Assembly: GCF_019655335.1 (NCBI RefSeq)
Contig: NZ_BPFD01000008.1
Location: forward strand, 1 to 64,000
Direction: 5' to 3'
Origin: Shewanella hafniensis
GTDB lineage: Bacteria > Pseudomonadota > Gammaproteobacteria > Enterobacterales > Shewanellaceae
DNA length: 64,000 nucleotides
This document shows positions 46,772 to 57,775 of this stretch, piece by piece (within the stretch, counting starts at the first letter, position 1; every line of letters begins with the position of its first letter). Made by a program: the position numbers and the translations under genes. The notes under the pieces are model-generated. The model saw nothing but the letters and a program-made list of their open reading frames with translations, had not been told where the DNA came from and did not search any database.

Positions 46772-47587
46772 ATGCATTATTTATGTCCCCTGTGTTCCGC
46801 GCCGCTGACGTTAACGGATCGAACTTGGGGTTGTCCACACCAACATAAGTTTGATATGGCCAAAGAGGGCTATGTCAACTTATTGCCTGTACAGAAAAAA
46901 AACTCAAAAGATCCTGGCGATAACAAGCAGATGATGTTTGCTCGGCGTGAATTTCTAAACGAAGGCTACTATCAAGATTTGAGTGATAGAGTGAATGCAC
47001 TCGCGCTCGAATTTGGTGCTGAAGCAAAGCAGATCCTCGATATAGGCTGTGGGGAAGGGTACTACAGCCAGCGTTTATTCAATGTGTTGAGTCAGCACCA
47101 TGATTGTGATTTACAAGGCATAGATATTTCTAAGTCAGCAATTAAATATGCGGCTAAACGCTACCCCAATTTAGCATTTTGTGTGGCAAGTGCCTATGAG
47201 ATGCCCATCGCCTCTCAAAGTGTCGATCTTGCCATTCGCATTTATGCCCCTTCCAAAGTTGAAGAGTTACAACGCATTATGGCCGATGGTGGTATCTTGA
47301 TAACAGTCTCTCCCGGACCTTCGCATCACTTCGCTTTGAAGCAACAAATTTATGCAGAACCTAGATTGCATCCTGTATCTGCTGCGTATATTGCTGGTTT
47401 TGAGTGCCTGCATCAGGAACGCTTAATTTCTCAGCTTGAACTGACAAAAAGTGATCACATTGCTCATTTTTTAGAAATGACGCCTTACGCTTGGAAGTTT
47501 ACCGATGCGCAAAAGCAAGCATTTGCTCTGCAAGGACTAAGCTGTGAATTGGATTTCCAAATTGAAGTGCATCGCATTTCAAGATAA
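46772..47587 (+). CDS. rlmA: 23S rRNA guanine-745 N1-methyltransferase
   Basis: 271 aa. An N-terminal zinc finger (Cys5, Cys8, Cys21, His25) recognises the rRNA; the SAM site ILDIGCGEGYYS and a KEGYVNLLPVQKK segment after the finger are RlmA hallmarks. It methylates helix 35 of 23S rRNA. The 305-base gap after it holds the cold-shock promoter and leader. Confidence 0.95.
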   Translation: MHYLCPLCSAPLTLTDRTWGCPHQHKFDMAKEGYVNLLPVQKKNSKDPGDNKQMMFARREFLNEGYYQDLSDRVNALALEFGAEAKQILDIGCGEGYYSQRLFNVLSQHHDCDLQGIDISKSAIKYAAKRYPNLAFCVASAYEMPIASQSVDLAIRIYAPSKVEELQRIMADGGILITVSPGPSHHFALKQQIYAEPRLHPVSAAYIAGFECLHQERLISQLELTKSDHIAHFLEMTPYAWKFTDAQKQAFALQGLSCELDFQIEVHRISR

Positions 47588-47731
47588 GTGAATAGATTAA
47601 GCTATTGAAATAAATTATTTAAAGTGTTTAACTGTAAATGCTAAGCAGCATGAACTGAATGTTCTGCTAGCCGGTTGCAAAACCGCAAAGTAGATTTAGG
47701 CAAAATAAATAATCCAAAGTGTCGCAGTGTG

Positions 47732-47759
47732 TTGACTTATCTTTAGAATGGTTTATAGT
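47732..47759 (+). promoter_or_regulatory. Sigma-70 type promoter for the cold-shock gene
   Basis: TTGACT (47732) and TATAGT (47754) are 16 bases apart. The predicted start near 47766 leaves a leader of about 128 bases before the ATG, long as usual for cold-shock mRNAs. Confidence 0.6.
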
Positions 47760-47893
47760 CTTATCAGCTTGAAGGTTGGGCTTATATTTATGTGTTCAAT
47801 ACGACCAGTTCGTCCTGTAAACATAAGTAATACCGGCATTTTCCAGCTCCACCGCCGTTAAGGCTTTAATTTTTTATTTACAGGATTTATATC

Positions 47894-48103
47894 ATGTCTC
47901 AAGTTACTGGTGTTGTTAAGTGGTTCAACTCTGACAAAGGTTTCGGATTCATTGAGCAAGAATCTGGTCCAGACGTATTCGTACATTTCCGTGCGATCAA
48001 CTCTGACGGTTTCAAAACTCTTGATGAAGGCCAAAAAGTGTCTTTCACTGTGACTCAAGGTCAAAAAGGTCCACAAGCTGAAAACGTAACTATCATTGGT
48101 TAA
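47894..48103 (+). CDS. Cold-shock domain protein (CspA family)
   Basis: 69 aa, a single cold-shock domain. KGFGFIE (RNP1) and VFVHF (RNP2) bind single-stranded RNA or DNA and melt secondary structure. ACAGGA precedes the ATG. A long leader suggests control by temperature through mRNA folding; a cold box was not recognised. Which Csp paralogue it is cannot be told. Confidence 0.95.
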   Translation: MSQVTGVVKWFNSDKGFGFIEQESGPDVFVHFRAINSDGFKTLDEGQKVSFTVTQGQKGPQAENVTIIG

Positions 48104-48144
48104 TTTTCAGTGCTGTTAGCCTAGAGCTGATAGCAATGGATTAA

Positions 48145-48178
48145 AGGGCTATGGTTTATTCCATGGCTCTTTTTATTT
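48145..48178 (+). terminator. Terminator of the cold-shock gene
   Basis: A 10-base stem (48145-48154 with 48161-48170, two G-T pairs) and a T-rich tail follow 42 bases after the stop. Confidence 0.8.
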
Positions 48179-48708
48179 GTGTGAAATTTAACATTCTTTT
48201 GTAGGTTAGTTGGTCTTCTAGATTGTGTAGTTTTCTCCGTTAAAAGTTATATAAATAGTCGCTAGATTAATGAGCTTAGGTTGCTCAATTGGCTTCTTAG
48301 TCTACCGTAATAGTTGTTAGCACCTACTTTCAGATTTTCTCTTTATCTCCAAGACACATCATTTCTAGAGAGTTAAACTTCAATTAAATTCTTTCGATTC
48401 ATCCTCCATGTTTTGCATCAGTTGCATTACACTCTATTACACCTCTCGATACTGTATTCAGTGTAAGTGTAACCTCAATTCTAGGCCGATAACGCATTTA
48501 TCCTATCATATTCTCGTTGCATGGATCAGGAGAAGCAGACATCGCAGGGGCATTATTATTGCTTTGGAGTCTGTTGGTGTAGGTCTGCATAAGTGAATGC
48601 ATAACTATAAATCTCGTCATGACTAAGTTTAGACGTGTTAGAACTGAGGTGATGAGGAGTTACTTATTGATATAAATCAGCTTTACCGTTAAATGATAAG
48701 CGATAATA
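48179..48708. other. Gene-poor gap
   Basis: About 530 bases between two terminators, AT-rich. A 62-codon frame at 48408 has no ribosome site, no recognisable domain and unusual composition. I see no gene, RNA or repeat that I can support. Confidence 0.5.
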
Positions 48709-48738
48709 AAAAAGCCTGAACATTGCGATTCAGGCTTT
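48709..48738 (-). terminator. Terminator of the SulP gene
   Basis: Perfect 10-base arms (48711-48720 and 48729-48738), with a T-run on the minus strand, 48 bases beyond the stop. Confidence 0.9.
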
Positions 48739-48785
48739 GGTATTTCATATTTAATTTAAGCTAGCACTTATTGTTGAAAATTAGA

Positions 48786-50345
48786 TTATGAATCCAGCTT
48801 ATCATCGGCCACTTTATAGTGAGGATCATCGAGTTGATTCACTTCGACGAGATCACCCGCTTTATGCAGTAGGGCTTTACAGTCAGCGCTCAAGTGGAGC
48901 AAGTGTAACTTCTTACCAGCATTACCATAACGCTCAGCGAGCGTGTCTATTGCTTCTAATGCGGAGTGATCGGCGACTCGAGAGTTCTTAAAGTCGATAA
49001 CCACATCTTGAGGATCTTTTGCTGGGTCAAATAATTCGAGGAAGTTTGCGATTGAGCCGAAAAACAATGGACCATTGAGTTTGTAGACTTTCCAGCCTTG
49101 ATTGTTCTGCTCTTCAGTCACATTGATATGCTTGGCATGTTCCCAGGCAAAGACTAAGGCTGAAACGATGACACCGACAAATACCGCAAATGCTAGATCG
49201 GTAAATACGGTTACCGTTGTCACTAGCACGATAACGAAGGCATCGTGTTTCGGGACCTTGCCCATAAACTTAAAGCTTGCCCATTCAAAGGTGCCGAGCA
49301 CAACGATAAACATCACTCCAACCAGCGCCGCAAGGGGAATAATCTCAATAAATGAAGCGCCAAATAAGATAAAGGCAAGCAGTGCAACTGCAGCTGTAAT
49401 TCCTGATAATCGGCCGCGTCCACCCGAGTTAATGTTAATCATAGATTGACCTATCATGGCACAACCACCCATAGCGCCGAAGAAACCGCTGGTGATGTTT
49501 CCAAGGCCTTGGCCGACGCATTCTTTGTTGCTGCGGCCACGGGTATTGGTCATCTCATCTATCACAGTCAGCGTTAGCAGAGATTCGATAAGACCGACTG
49601 CCGCCAAGATGCAGGAATAGGGCAGGATGATATATAAGGTTTCAAGATTAAAAGGCACAGAGGGAATCGCAAAGCTAGGTAATGAACCTGCTATGGTCGC
49701 ATTGTCGTTACCACTCATGGTTTTGAGGAAATCGAGTACGTTACGAGTATCCAGATCGAGTCCTACGACAAGTGCCGTCACAGTGAGGATTGCGGCTAAT
49801 GATGAAGGGACTGCTGTGGTGATCTTAGGCAGAAAATAAATAATGGCCATCGTCAGAGCCACTAAACCTAACATCAACATTAATGGTTCTTGGGGCAGCC
49901 AGACTAGATTTCCGCTGGCATCCTTAACTTTAAACTGACCTAACTGGGCGAGGAAAATTACAATTGCTAGACCATTCACAAAGCCAATCATGACGGGATA
50001 GGGCACTATGCGAATGAATTTACCGAGTTTACACACGCCAGCAGAGATCTGGATAAGTCCCGCTAAGACCACGGCAGCAAATAAATATTGGACACCGTGC
50101 TCAACGACCAAAGACACCATGACAACGGCCATAGCGCCTGTCGCCCCCGAAATCATTCCAGGACGGCCACCAATCAGTGCCGTTATTAGCCCCATAATAA
50201 AGGCGGCATAAAGTCCAACCATAGGTTCTACATGGGCGACAAAGGCAAATGCGACCGCTTCAGGAATAAGCGCAAGTGCAACTGTTAGCCCTGAAAGCAC
50301 ATCGGCTTTATGGCTAGACGTTTTGTGGCGAATGAGATCAAACAT
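48786..50345 (-). CDS. SulP family anion transporter with STAS domain
   Basis: 519 aa from ATG 50345, placed by GAGG five bases upstream; extension to 50474 is unlikely. About 12-14 helices with [17 protein letters not shown] and [21 protein letters not shown] at the start, a central [29 protein letters not shown] and a C-terminal STAS domain (about 410-515). SulP proteins carry sulfate, bicarbonate, dicarboxylates or chloride; the substrate is not shown here. Confidence 0.92.
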   Translation of the reverse strand: MFDLIRHKTSSHKADVLSGLTVALALIPEAVAFAFVAHVEPMVGLYAAFIMGLITALIGGRPGMISGATGAMAVVMVSLVVEHGVQYLFAAVVLAGLIQISAGVCKLGKFIRIVPYPVMIGFVNGLAIVIFLAQLGQFKVKDASGNLVWLPQEPLMLMLGLVALTMAIIYFLPKITTAVPSSLAAILTVTALVVGLDLDTRNVLDFLKTMSGNDNATIAGSLPSFAIPSVPFNLETLYIILPYSCILAAVGLIESLLTLTVIDEMTNTRGRSNKECVGQGLGNITSGFFGAMGGCAMIGQSMININSGGRGRLSGITAAVALLAFILFGASFIEIIPLAALVGVMFIVVLGTFEWASFKFMGKVPKHDAFVIVLVTTVTVFTDLAFAVFVGVIVSALVFAWEHAKHINVTEEQNNQGWKVYKLNGPLFFGSIANFLELFDPAKDPQDVVIDFKNSRVADHSALEAIDTLAERYGNAGKKLHLLHLSADCKALLHKAGDLVEVNQLDDPHYKVADDKLDS

Positions 50346-50455
50346 TGAACCTCTGTTATTAAGTTGTTGTGTGGATAAAAATAAGGCGCGAATACTAACA
50401 AAAAAATGGATTGAGCTAAACCTTAAATATAGTGTGAGTTTTACGATAGAAATAA

Positions 50456-50481
50456 AAAAGCCATGCAATCGCATGGCTTTT
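50456..50481 (-). terminator. Rho-independent terminator of rne
   Basis: Perfect 11-base arms (50456-50466 and 50471-50481), a 4-base loop and T-run on the minus strand lie 18 bases past the rne stop. Confidence 0.9.
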
Positions 50482-50498
50482 CTGACTAACTAAAGTGG

Positions 50499-53400
50499 TT
50501 ATGGACGAGCCATATCCGACTCAGCACCGTTAGTGAGTTTAATTTTGGCAGTAGGCTCTTCGGTTGCAGTATTCTCATACTCGCGTCCTTTAGGCACTGC
50601 CACTTGCTCTCTCACTTCAACTACAGGCTTGGTCATATCCGAAGACACCATAGAACCAAAACGGCTTGCGGCTTTCGGCTTGTTGACTACTAGGGCGTCA
50701 GTGATTTGCGGATTCACTGTCGTTGGGGCCACTTGCACTGTTGCTTGAGGCTTAGCGATAGCAGCAGGTTTTGCCATTGGAGCAGAGGCTGCAGCTTTGA
50801 TCGCTTCTTTAACTTCAACGCTTGGTGCAACGCTTGGCTCTACAGCAGTTTCAGTCTTAGCCACTTCAACTTTAGCCGCTTCAACTTTTGGCGCAGCTGG
50901 TGTAACCGCTGGGCTTTCAACTACAGGGGCGTTAACCACTTCGGTTTCTACTGCAACGCTGGCTACTGGAGCTTCAACGACTGGTGCAACGTCAATTTTC
51001 ACTTCAACCGTTTTTGGCGCATCCGCTTCAGTGGCTTTAGTCTCAACTGGCTTAGTATCAACTTGCTGAGTTTCGACTGATGCAACGTCACTTGCTGGCG
51101 TTTCAACTTTCGCCTCAGCTTTAACGACTGCAGGAGCTTCAACAACAGGTGCTTCGCTAGCTTGTGCTGTTTCTACTTCAACGGACTTAGCAGTTACTTG
51201 AGTTTCAGTCACTGCATCTGTTTTAGTTGCAACAACTGGCGCTTCTACACGGACAGTGGCGACTTCGCTTGGATACTCTTGGTCAGCACCCAATTCATCG
51301 TTAGGGATGAATTGCGCTGGCGTTGATGTACCTTGGTCATCTTCGTCGCGACGACGGCGTTGACCCGCTGCACGAAGGTGACGCGGGCTACGACGGCTAC
51401 GACGTTGACCATCTCTTTGCTCGCGTTTTGCTTGATCATCAGCAGTTTCGCTTTCAGCATCAATTGCGTCGTTATCTTGCGATACCGCATCCATAGGTGC
51501 TGCAACATCAGCTGTAACAACTTCAGCCTGTTCTTCAGTCTTAACTGCATCAACCACTGGGTTTTCAGCTGCCGCAGAACTCACCGCTTTCTCTTCTACT
51601 GCAACATTTTCTGCCGCTTCTTGAGCAGGTACCGCTTCTTTACGAGGCTGACGACGTGTTCTTGGTGCTTTAGTTTCTGCAGGTGCTTGGGCTACTTCAG
51701 CTTTAGTGTCAACACTGATAGTGCTCGCAGCTGCGGCGTTAATGGCTGCAATTTCAGCTAATACTTCAGCAGCATCTTCTGGTGCAATTGGGATCGCATT
51801 ATCTGGCGTGTTATGGCCATTATCGATACGCACCTTACGGCGCATATTACGACGTTGACGGCGTTCACGGGCGACTTCTTGCTTAGGTGCATCGGCTTCA
51901 ACGTCGGCAACCACGTCTTTTGGCGCTTGCACTCGTGGCTTAGGTTCCGCTTTTACTGGACGCTTAACTGCTTCTTCCTTCTCGCGAACAGGGCGTTCTT
52001 GAGTGCTTGTACTTACCGCGGCATCAGCTGGTTTTTTCGGATTACGGCTGCGTGGCTCACGAGTGCCTTCTTTTGCTTTATCAGCATCTTGGGCATTACG
52101 AGGGCGGCGAGTATCGTTGCGACGGTTACGGCGGTTGGCGTTTGCTGCACTGGTATCGGCTGTTTTAGTTTCAACAACTTTTACGGGTTCTGCTTTTTCG
52201 CTTGGCGCAAACATGGCGCTGACCGCACTCACTAGCTTGCTGAAGAAGCCAGGTTGTGGCGCTTCAACTTTCACCGTTGGTGATGGCGCTTGTTCCACTT
52301 TCTGTGGCGCGGCAAAACCTTTTAATGCAGGAATAGGCGCTGCGGTACGTTCCAGTTTACGTGGCTCATACAATTTGGCATCAGGCTGCTCGATACGCTT
52401 ATAGCTAGACTCACTGATTTCATCATCACTACGGTGACGGATCACGCGGTAATCTGGCGTCATCATGTGCGCATCAGGTATCACATACACTTCGACATCG
52501 TGACGTTGCTCTGTAATGCGAATGGCTTTGCGTTTCTCGTTTAACAAGAAAGCCGCCACATCCACAGGCACAATCGCTTCGATTTGTGAGGTGTTCTCTT
52601 TGATGGCTTCTTCTTCCATCAAACGTAAAATCGACAGTGCTAAAGATTCAGTACTGCGAATCGTGCCTTGGCCATGACAGCGAGGGCAGATGTGCGCAGC
52701 AGATTCTTCTAAAGAAGGACGCAGACGCTGACGCGACATTTCCATCAAACCAAAACGCGAGATGCGACCTAACTGCACGCGAGCGCGGTCATGGTGCACA
52801 GCATCACGTAAGCGGTTTTCAACTTCACGCTGATGGCGCACAGGCGTCATATCGATAAAGTCGATAACCACTAAGCCACCTAAGTCACGCAGACGTAATT
52901 GACGGGCAATTTCATCGGCGGCTTCAAGGTTAGTGTTCAGTGCTGTCTCTTCAATATCACCGCCTTTAGTGGCACGGGCAGAGTTGATATCGATTGAGGT
53001 TAAGGCTTCAGTTGGGTCGATAACAATCGAACCGCCAGATGGCAGACGCACTTCACGTTGGAAGGCTGATTCGATTTGTGATTCGATTTGGAAGTGAGTA
53101 AATAACGGCACTTCGGCTTCGTAAAGTTTTACGCGCTCAACGAAATCTGGGCGAACTAAGGCGATATGTTGCTTAGCTTCTTCGAAAATACGTGGATGGT
53201 CGATGAGGATCTCGCCCACATCACGACGTAAGTAGTCACGAATAGCGCGCACGATCACGTTGCTTTCTTGATGAATTAAGAAAGGAGCGCCTTTAACCTG
53301 TGAAGCTTCGGTGATTGCTGCCCAGTGGTGCTGCAGAACTTTTAAGTCCCACTTTAACTCGGCAGACTCTTTGCCAACACCGGCAGTACGTACGATAAGA

Positions 53401-53894
53401 CCCATGCCCGCTGGCACTTCCAAATCGGCCATCGCTTCTTTTAGCTCAGTGCGCTCATCACCTTCGATACGACGAGAAATTCCGCCTGCACGTGGGTTGT
53501 TTGGCATTAATACTAAGTAAGAGCCTGCTAGGCTGATGAAGGTCGTTAAGGCTGCGCCTTTATTGCCGCGTTCTTCTTTATCAATCTGGACAATAACTTC
53601 TTGTCCTTCACTGACCACTTCTTTGATATTTGGGCGACCTTGGAACGAATATCCTTTCGGGAAATATTCTCTGGCGATTTCTTTCAGTGGCAAAAAGCCG
53701 TGACGATCGGCACCGTAGTCGACGAAAGCGGCTTCTAAAGACGGTTCTACGCGGGTAATTTTACCTTTGTAAATGTTTGATTTTTTTTGCTCATGACCTG
53801 GACTTTCAATATCTAGATCATACAGTTGTTGCCCATCAACAAGGGCAACACGCAACTCTTCTGATTGAGTTGCATTGATTAACATACGTTTCAT
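50499..53894 (-). CDS. rne: Ribonuclease E
   Basis: 1131 aa, the main mRNA- and rRNA-processing endonuclease and scaffold of the degradosome. [20 protein letters not shown] marks the start at 53894, the same as in enteric RNase E; upstream frame to 53948 is not used. An S1 RNA-binding domain (about 39-120), DNase-like catalytic part with VVIDFIDM (near 345-350), and zinc link CPRC (near 402-405) follow. From about residue 540 the tail is low in complexity: basic patches, then long Val-Glu-Ala-Pro repeats. Partner-binding helices must lie in it but cannot be placed by eye. Confidence 0.96.
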   Translation of the reverse strand: MKRMLINATQSEELRVALVDGQQLYDLDIESPGHEQKKSNIYKGKITRVEPSLEAAFVDYGADRHGFLPLKEIAREYFPKGYSFQGRPNIKEVVSEGQEVIVQIDKEERGNKGAALTTFISLAGSYLVLMPNNPRAGGISRRIEGDERTELKEAMADLEVPAGMGLIVRTAGVGKESAELKWDLKVLQHHWAAITEASQVKGAPFLIHQESNVIVRAIRDYLRRDVGEILIDHPRIFEEAKQHIALVRPDFVERVKLYEAEVPLFTHFQIESQIESAFQREVRLPSGGSIVIDPTEALTSIDINSARATKGGDIEETALNTNLEAADEIARQLRLRDLGGLVVIDFIDMTPVRHQREVENRLRDAVHHDRARVQLGRISRFGLMEMSRQRLRPSLEESAAHICPRCHGQGTIRSTESLALSILRLMEEEAIKENTSQIEAIVPVDVAAFLLNEKRKAIRITEQRHDVEVYVIPDAHMMTPDYRVIRHRSDDEISESSYKRIEQPDAKLYEPRKLERTAAPIPALKGFAAPQKVEQAPSPTVKVEAPQPGFFSKLVSAVSAMFAPSEKAEPVKVVETKTADTSAANANRRNRRNDTRRPRNAQDADKAKEGTREPRSRNPKKPADAAVSTSTQERPVREKEEAVKRPVKAEPKPRVQAPKDVVADVEADAPKQEVARERRQRRNMRRKVRIDNGHNTPDNAIPIAPEDAAEVLAEIAAINAAAASTISVDTKAEVAQAPAETKAPRTRRQPRKEAVPAQEAAENVAVEEKAVSSAAAENPVVDAVKTEEQAEVVTADVAAPMDAVSQDNDAIDAESETADDQAKREQRDGQRRSRRSPRHLRAAGQRRRRDEDDQGTSTPAQFIPNDELGADQEYPSEVATVRVEAPVVATKTDAVTETQVTAKSVEVETAQASEAPVVEAPAVVKAEAKVETPASDVASVETQQVDTKPVETKATEADAPKTVEVKIDVAPVVEAPVASVAVETEVVNAPVVESPAVTPAAPKVEAAKVEVAKTETAVEPSVAPSVEVKEAIKAAASAPMAKPAAIAKPQATVQVAPTTVNPQITDALVVNKPKAASRFGSMVSSDMTKPVVEVREQVAVPKGREYENTATEEPTAKIKLTNGAESDMARP

Positions 53895-53953
53895 GATGAC
53901 GTCATTCTTCTTTAAATAGAGGTCATCAAACATCGCGCTTCGCTGCATTACGG

Positions 53954-54033
53954 GCCTAGCAGTAGGTCAACTGAGCCTCACGGCTGGTGGCTAGGCAAGA
54001 GGTGCGCATTGCTGTTAGACGCAGTCGCTGCGT
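53954..54033 (-). promoter_or_regulatory. Structured 5' leader of rne
   Basis: Two hairpins lie in the untranslated region just upstream of rne: 53954-53960 with 53990-53996 around a smaller AGCC/GGCT stem, and 54019-54024 with 54028-54033. E. coli rne has a structured leader that allows RNase E to degrade its own message; a similar role is inferred. The whole gap to rluC (53895-54490) is about 600 bases, AT-rich, and contains no supported gene. Confidence 0.5.
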
Positions 54034-54450
54034 GTCGCATCCTATTTATGGCTTATTTTTTAATGATTACAAAAACAAGGAATTCGTTGTAAAACATCAA
54101 CCAACCCCATAAATTCTTTAGTTTCTTTCCGGTAATGCCCAAGTCGAATCGGTTTGTCTGACGACAAGTTAAAATATCCTTCGAAATCGGGGAGGAAAAT
54201 CTAGGGTAAACCTTATTAAAGTAAGGCGACTTTCTCGATTTAATCGTAAAAAACGCATTTATGGTATTTTTACTTATTATACGATTCGCAAATCAATGAC
54301 TTGCTATCAAGAAAATGTTTTTTTATCCATTAAATTTTCCGCTTGGGATCGGGGCGTTGTGAACACTTTATTCACGGCTTATCCCTAATCGCTGGTGAAA
54401 TATAGCAATAATCAAAAAATTCAGCAATGGAAAGGCACAATTCTTCTCAG

Positions 54451-54477
54451 TTGTTGTACAATGGCGGCCGTTATAAT
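54451..54477 (+). promoter_or_regulatory. Promoter of rluC with near-leaderless start
   Basis: A perfect TATAAT at 54472-54477 has TTGTTG 15 bases upstream. The predicted transcript start near 54484 is only about seven bases before the ATG. Confidence 0.5.
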
Positions 54478-54490
54478 TAGATGGCGCATC

Positions 54491-55450
54491 ATGAATATAG
54501 AATCCACCCCACAACAGGTTCAGTTGATCACGATTGATGAAGATCACTTCGAACAGCGTATCGATAACTACTTAATGACCAAGCTGAAGGGCGTGCCGAA
54601 AAGCATGATCTATCGCATTGTCCGCAAGGGCGAGGTTCGAGTGAATAAGAAACGCATCAAACCCGAGTACAAGTTGCAGATTGGCGACATAGTGCGTATT
54701 CCGCCTGTCCGAGTGGCAGAGCCAGATAACCGTACTGCACCATCGCCTAACTTAAGTAAAGTCTCGCAACTCGAAGACCGTATTTTGCACGAAGACAATC
54801 ATTTGATCGTGCTGAATAAACCTGCTGGCATTGCTGTGCATGGTGGTAGTGGTGTCGATTACGGCGTGATTGAAGCCCTGCGTTCACTGCGTCCTCAACA
54901 AAAGTTTTTAGAGCTAGTACATCGTCTCGATAAAGATACTTCGGGTGTGTTGTTGGTGGCGAAAAAGCGTAGCGCGCTTAAACATCTGCATGATCAGCTC
55001 AGATATAAAAAGATGCAGAAAGACTATTTGGCCTTAGTGAAAGGTGAATGGTCTGCTCAAGATAAAGCCGTTAAACAGCCTTTATTAAAAATCACCCTTA
55101 AATCCGGTGAGCGCATAGTGCGTGTTAATGCGGAGGGTAAGCCTTCTGAAACGCGCTTTAAAATTATGCAGCGTTACCAAGGTTGTACTCTCGTGAAGGC
55201 AAGCCCTGTCACTGGACGTACTCACCAAATTCGGGTGCATTGCCAATTTGCGGGTCATCCTATCGCCTGTGATGATAAATACAGCGAGCAAGCGTTTGAC
55301 GACAGCATGCGGTCATTAGGCTTAACTCGACTCTTTTTACATGCGGCTGAGTTGATGTTCATTCATCCTGAAAATGATGAAGTGATGCGGGTCTCTGCGC
55401 CCTTAGATGAAAACTTGTCGCAATTATTAGATAAGTTAAAGCGTGTGTAA
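54491..55450 (+). CDS. rluC: 23S rRNA pseudouridine synthase C
   Basis: 319 aa. It makes pseudouridine at three sites of 23S rRNA. An S4 RNA-binding domain (about 22-85, GVPKSMIYRIVRKGEVRVNKK) precedes the synthase domain with HRLDKDTSGV (catalytic Asp147). ATG 54491 fits the family start; the frame is open to 54395 but reads through the promoter. It is divergent from rne, as in many gammaproteobacteria. Confidence 0.95.
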   Translation: MNIESTPQQVQLITIDEDHFEQRIDNYLMTKLKGVPKSMIYRIVRKGEVRVNKKRIKPEYKLQIGDIVRIPPVRVAEPDNRTAPSPNLSKVSQLEDRILHEDNHLIVLNKPAGIAVHGGSGVDYGVIEALRSLRPQQKFLELVHRLDKDTSGVLLVAKKRSALKHLHDQLRYKKMQKDYLALVKGEWSAQDKAVKQPLLKITLKSGERIVRVNAEGKPSETRFKIMQRYQGCTLVKASPVTGRTHQIRVHCQFAGHPIACDDKYSEQAFDDSMRSLGLTRLFLHAAELMFIHPENDEVMRVSAPLDENLSQLLDKLKRV

Positions 55451-55472
55451 TCGACGGGGATAGGTTTCAAGG

Positions 55473-56192
55473 ATGAAGACAAAGCAATACGATTTAGTGA
55501 TTTTCGATTGGGATGGCACTCTGATGGACTCCATCGGTAAAATTATCACCTGTATTGAAAATATGGCTAAGGCATTACAGTTACCTATCCCAACCGAAAG
55601 CGATATTCGCGATATCATCGGTCTTTCTATGACTGAAGCGCTGCGAGTCCTGTTTCCGCATGGGCTCAATCTCAGCGCTTCTTCTGCCTATTCTCAGCAT
55701 CAGCAGCATCCTAAAAATGCATTTAGCCAAGGCGAAGATGATCCATATCAGCAGATGCGCGCCGAGTTTAAAGCGCAATATTTGCATTTGGACACCACGC
55801 CAACGCCACTCTTTGCACAAGCACCTATTTTAATCGATGAGTTACATGCTCAAGGTTATCAATTAGCCGTTGCAACCGGTAAGGCCCGTGCGGGACTTGA
55901 CCGCGTTTTTGCGCAAACGGGCTTAGGTCGATACTTTGTTGCATCACGCTGCGCCGATGAAGTGCACAGCAAACCCCATCCTGAAATGATTTCAAGCTTG
56001 CTGAAAGAATTGAATATTGCCCCGAACCGAGCCCTAATGGTGGGTGATTCTCTGCTGGATTTGACCATGGCGGCCAATGCTGGAATTGATAGTATTGGCG
56101 TGACCTATGGCGCCCACAGTGCCGAAAAGTTACTGCAAGCAAGACCTATCGCTTTGATTGACTCTCCTGCGCAATTGCTGCAATACCTCTAA
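55473..56192 (+). CDS. HAD family hydrolase (phosphoglycolate phosphatase-like)
   Basis: 239 aa with FDWDGTLMDS (nucleophile Asp and acid), TGK for motif II, Lys in SKPHPE and GDSLLDLTMAANAG for motif IV. A helical cap with an unusual polar insert (SAYSQHQQHPKN, about 70-85) lies between motifs I and II. It dephosphorylates a small metabolite that cannot be named. It lies 22 bases after rluC and is likely co-transcribed. Confidence 0.9.
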   Translation: MKTKQYDLVIFDWDGTLMDSIGKIITCIENMAKALQLPIPTESDIRDIIGLSMTEALRVLFPHGLNLSASSAYSQHQQHPKNAFSQGEDDPYQQMRAEFKAQYLHLDTTPTPLFAQAPILIDELHAQGYQLAVATGKARAGLDRVFAQTGLGRYFVASRCADEVHSKPHPEMISSLLKELNIAPNRALMVGDSLLDLTMAANAGIDSIGVTYGAHSAEKLLQARPIALIDSPAQLLQYL

Positions 56193-56211
56193 CACTGCTA
56201 TTTAATGCTGA

Positions 56212-56230
56212 AGCGGCAATACATGCCGCT
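56212..56230. terminator. Short hairpin between convergent HAD gene and yceF
   Basis: Perfect 7-base arms with a 5-base loop lie 20 bases past the HAD stop; no T-run. Weak. Confidence 0.35.
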
Positions 56231-56387
56231 ACGCATGAGTACTTGCTGGTTACCTTTATTTACGTCCCATCTTTCCGTCAATGAAACGAATCTGCTGCTC
56301 GGCATTTTGGGGTGCGCTTAATCGATTTAATAGACAGAGCACGCTGAGCAAAACCTCAGTAAACGAATAAGCTAACGTGTAAGCCGG

Positions 56388-56972
56388 TTAAGCGAGAACG
56401 TCTACACCTTGGGCCAACAGCATTTCTGTCAGTAATATCAGTGGTAAGCCAACTAAGGTATTCGGATCGCGACCTTCAAGCTCGGTAAATAACGCTATGC
56501 CTAAGCCTTCACTCTTAAAACTGCCCGCGCAGTAGTAGGGCTCTTCTTTTTCTATGTAGGCGACAATCTGTGCATGGCTAAGATGCCTGAAATGAACCGT
56601 AAAGGGTTCAACCTCGGCGGCCATGGCGCCCGTTTCGGCATTATAGAGTGCAAGACCAGTATAAAAGGTGATGGCCTTGCCAGAGGCTTGGGTGAGCTGC
56701 GCGACGGCATTGTCAAAATCATGGGGCTTACCGATAATCTTGCCATCAATGACGGCAACTTGATCGGAGCCAATAATCAGCCCATCGGGGAATTGTTCTG
56801 CTCCTGCGACGGCTTTTGCTTTGGCTAATCGCAACACTAAGGCATGGGCCGATTCATCGATATGCGCCGTTTCGTCAATATCAGGATTACAGCATTCGAA
56901 GGGAAGGCCGAGTTTTTGCAGTAAAGATTGTCGGTATACAGAGGTCGAAGCTAAGATTAATGGGGTTGGCAT
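56388..56972 (-). CDS. yceF: Maf-like nucleotide pyrophosphatase YceF
   Basis: 194 aa. [18 protein letters not shown] is the Maf N-terminal signature, DETAH and IIGSDQVAV hold the metal-binding acids. The YceF branch hydrolyses 7-methyl-GTP and related modified nucleotides. Its place next to yceD, on the opposite strand, is the same as in E. coli and supports YceF over YhdE. Confidence 0.93.
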   Translation of the reverse strand: MPTPLILASTSVYRQSLLQKLGLPFECCNPDIDETAHIDESAHALVLRLAKAKAVAGAEQFPDGLIIGSDQVAVIDGKIIGKPHDFDNAVAQLTQASGKAITFYTGLALYNAETGAMAAEVEPFTVHFRHLSHAQIVAYIEKEEPYYCAGSFKSEGLGIALFTELEGRDPNTLVGLPLILLTEMLLAQGVDVLA

Positions 56973-57196
56973 AATGGGATATCCGCAAAAGAGTGACTCA
57001 TATTGTGACCAATCTGCGCTAGAGAGTGCAAGAGTTTCGTCTTTTACGGTTTCTTTTCAGTGAATGCGACTATTTTAGTCGGCTTATGCTTGTATGCGAC
57101 CTCGGGCTTGGGTACTATTTCGCTTCCGTCAATTTCAATGTTGGGGCTGGAGAAAGGCTTAAGTCGCAAACTGGGACTTAAGTTAGAATTTTTTCT

Positions 57197-57225
57197 TTGA
57201 CTCTAGCGTTTTCAAACTATAATAT
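57197..57225 (+). promoter_or_regulatory. Promoter of yceD-rpmF-plsX with near-leaderless start
   Basis: TTGACT (57197-57202) and TAATAT (57220-57225) are 17 bases apart; TATAAT overlaps the latter at 57218. The predicted start near 57230-57232 is 3-5 bases before the ATG at 57235. Confidence 0.6.
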
Positions 57226-57234
57226 GCGCGCCTT

Positions 57235-57759
57235 ATGCAAACAGTAAAGATACCGGTTTCAATTGATCCATTTCGCGCCGCCTCGAGTCGCCTAGTTTAT
57301 CAGGGCGTTGTTCCTGGTGTGCAATTGAAAAGATTAAATGAGTTATGTGCCGGCGACTGTTCCGATGCGGCAGTGTCGCTTGAATGTGGCGTAGATTTAC
57401 AGGGGATAGTCTACCTGAAAGGGAAGGCTGTGACGGAGCTCACTCTGATATGTCAACGTTGCATGACGCTATTTACCACTGAGGTTACGGTCGAGTTTTG
57501 CTTCGGTCCATGCCGGACTAAGGCAGAAATCGATGAGCTCCCGGATGCGTATGACCCAATTGAGTGCAATGAAATTGGCGAAGTGCGTCTACATCAATTG
57601 ATCGAAGATGAATTGATAGTCGCTATGCCGATAATCCCAATGCATCAAGAAATTGATTGCAGTGCTGGATCTAAAGACATGGTTGTAGGCGAGATCGAAC
57701 CCGCTCATGAGGAGCGTCCAAATCCGTTTGCAGTGTTAGAAAAACTGAAGAGCAAGTAA
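57235..57759 (+). CDS. yceD: DUF177 protein YceD (23S rRNA accumulation protein)
   Basis: 174 aa. The opening [21 protein letters not shown], central CQRC and C-terminal [10 protein letters not shown] match E. coli YceD, which is needed for proper 23S rRNA levels. The start agrees with the E. coli one. No ribosome site precedes it; a strong promoter sits almost on the ATG. It is first of the rpmF-plsX-fab cluster. Confidence 0.93.
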
Positions 57760-57775
57760 TCTAGGAGACAGGCCA

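Noticed and set aside
48408..48596. 62-codon frame in the gap after the cold-shock gene
   Set aside because: No start signal, no family resemblance; lies between two terminators without visible promoter.
51333..52404. Long open frames on the plus strand inside rne
   Set aside because: They mirror the repetitive, stop-poor tail of RNase E and encode no recognisable protein.
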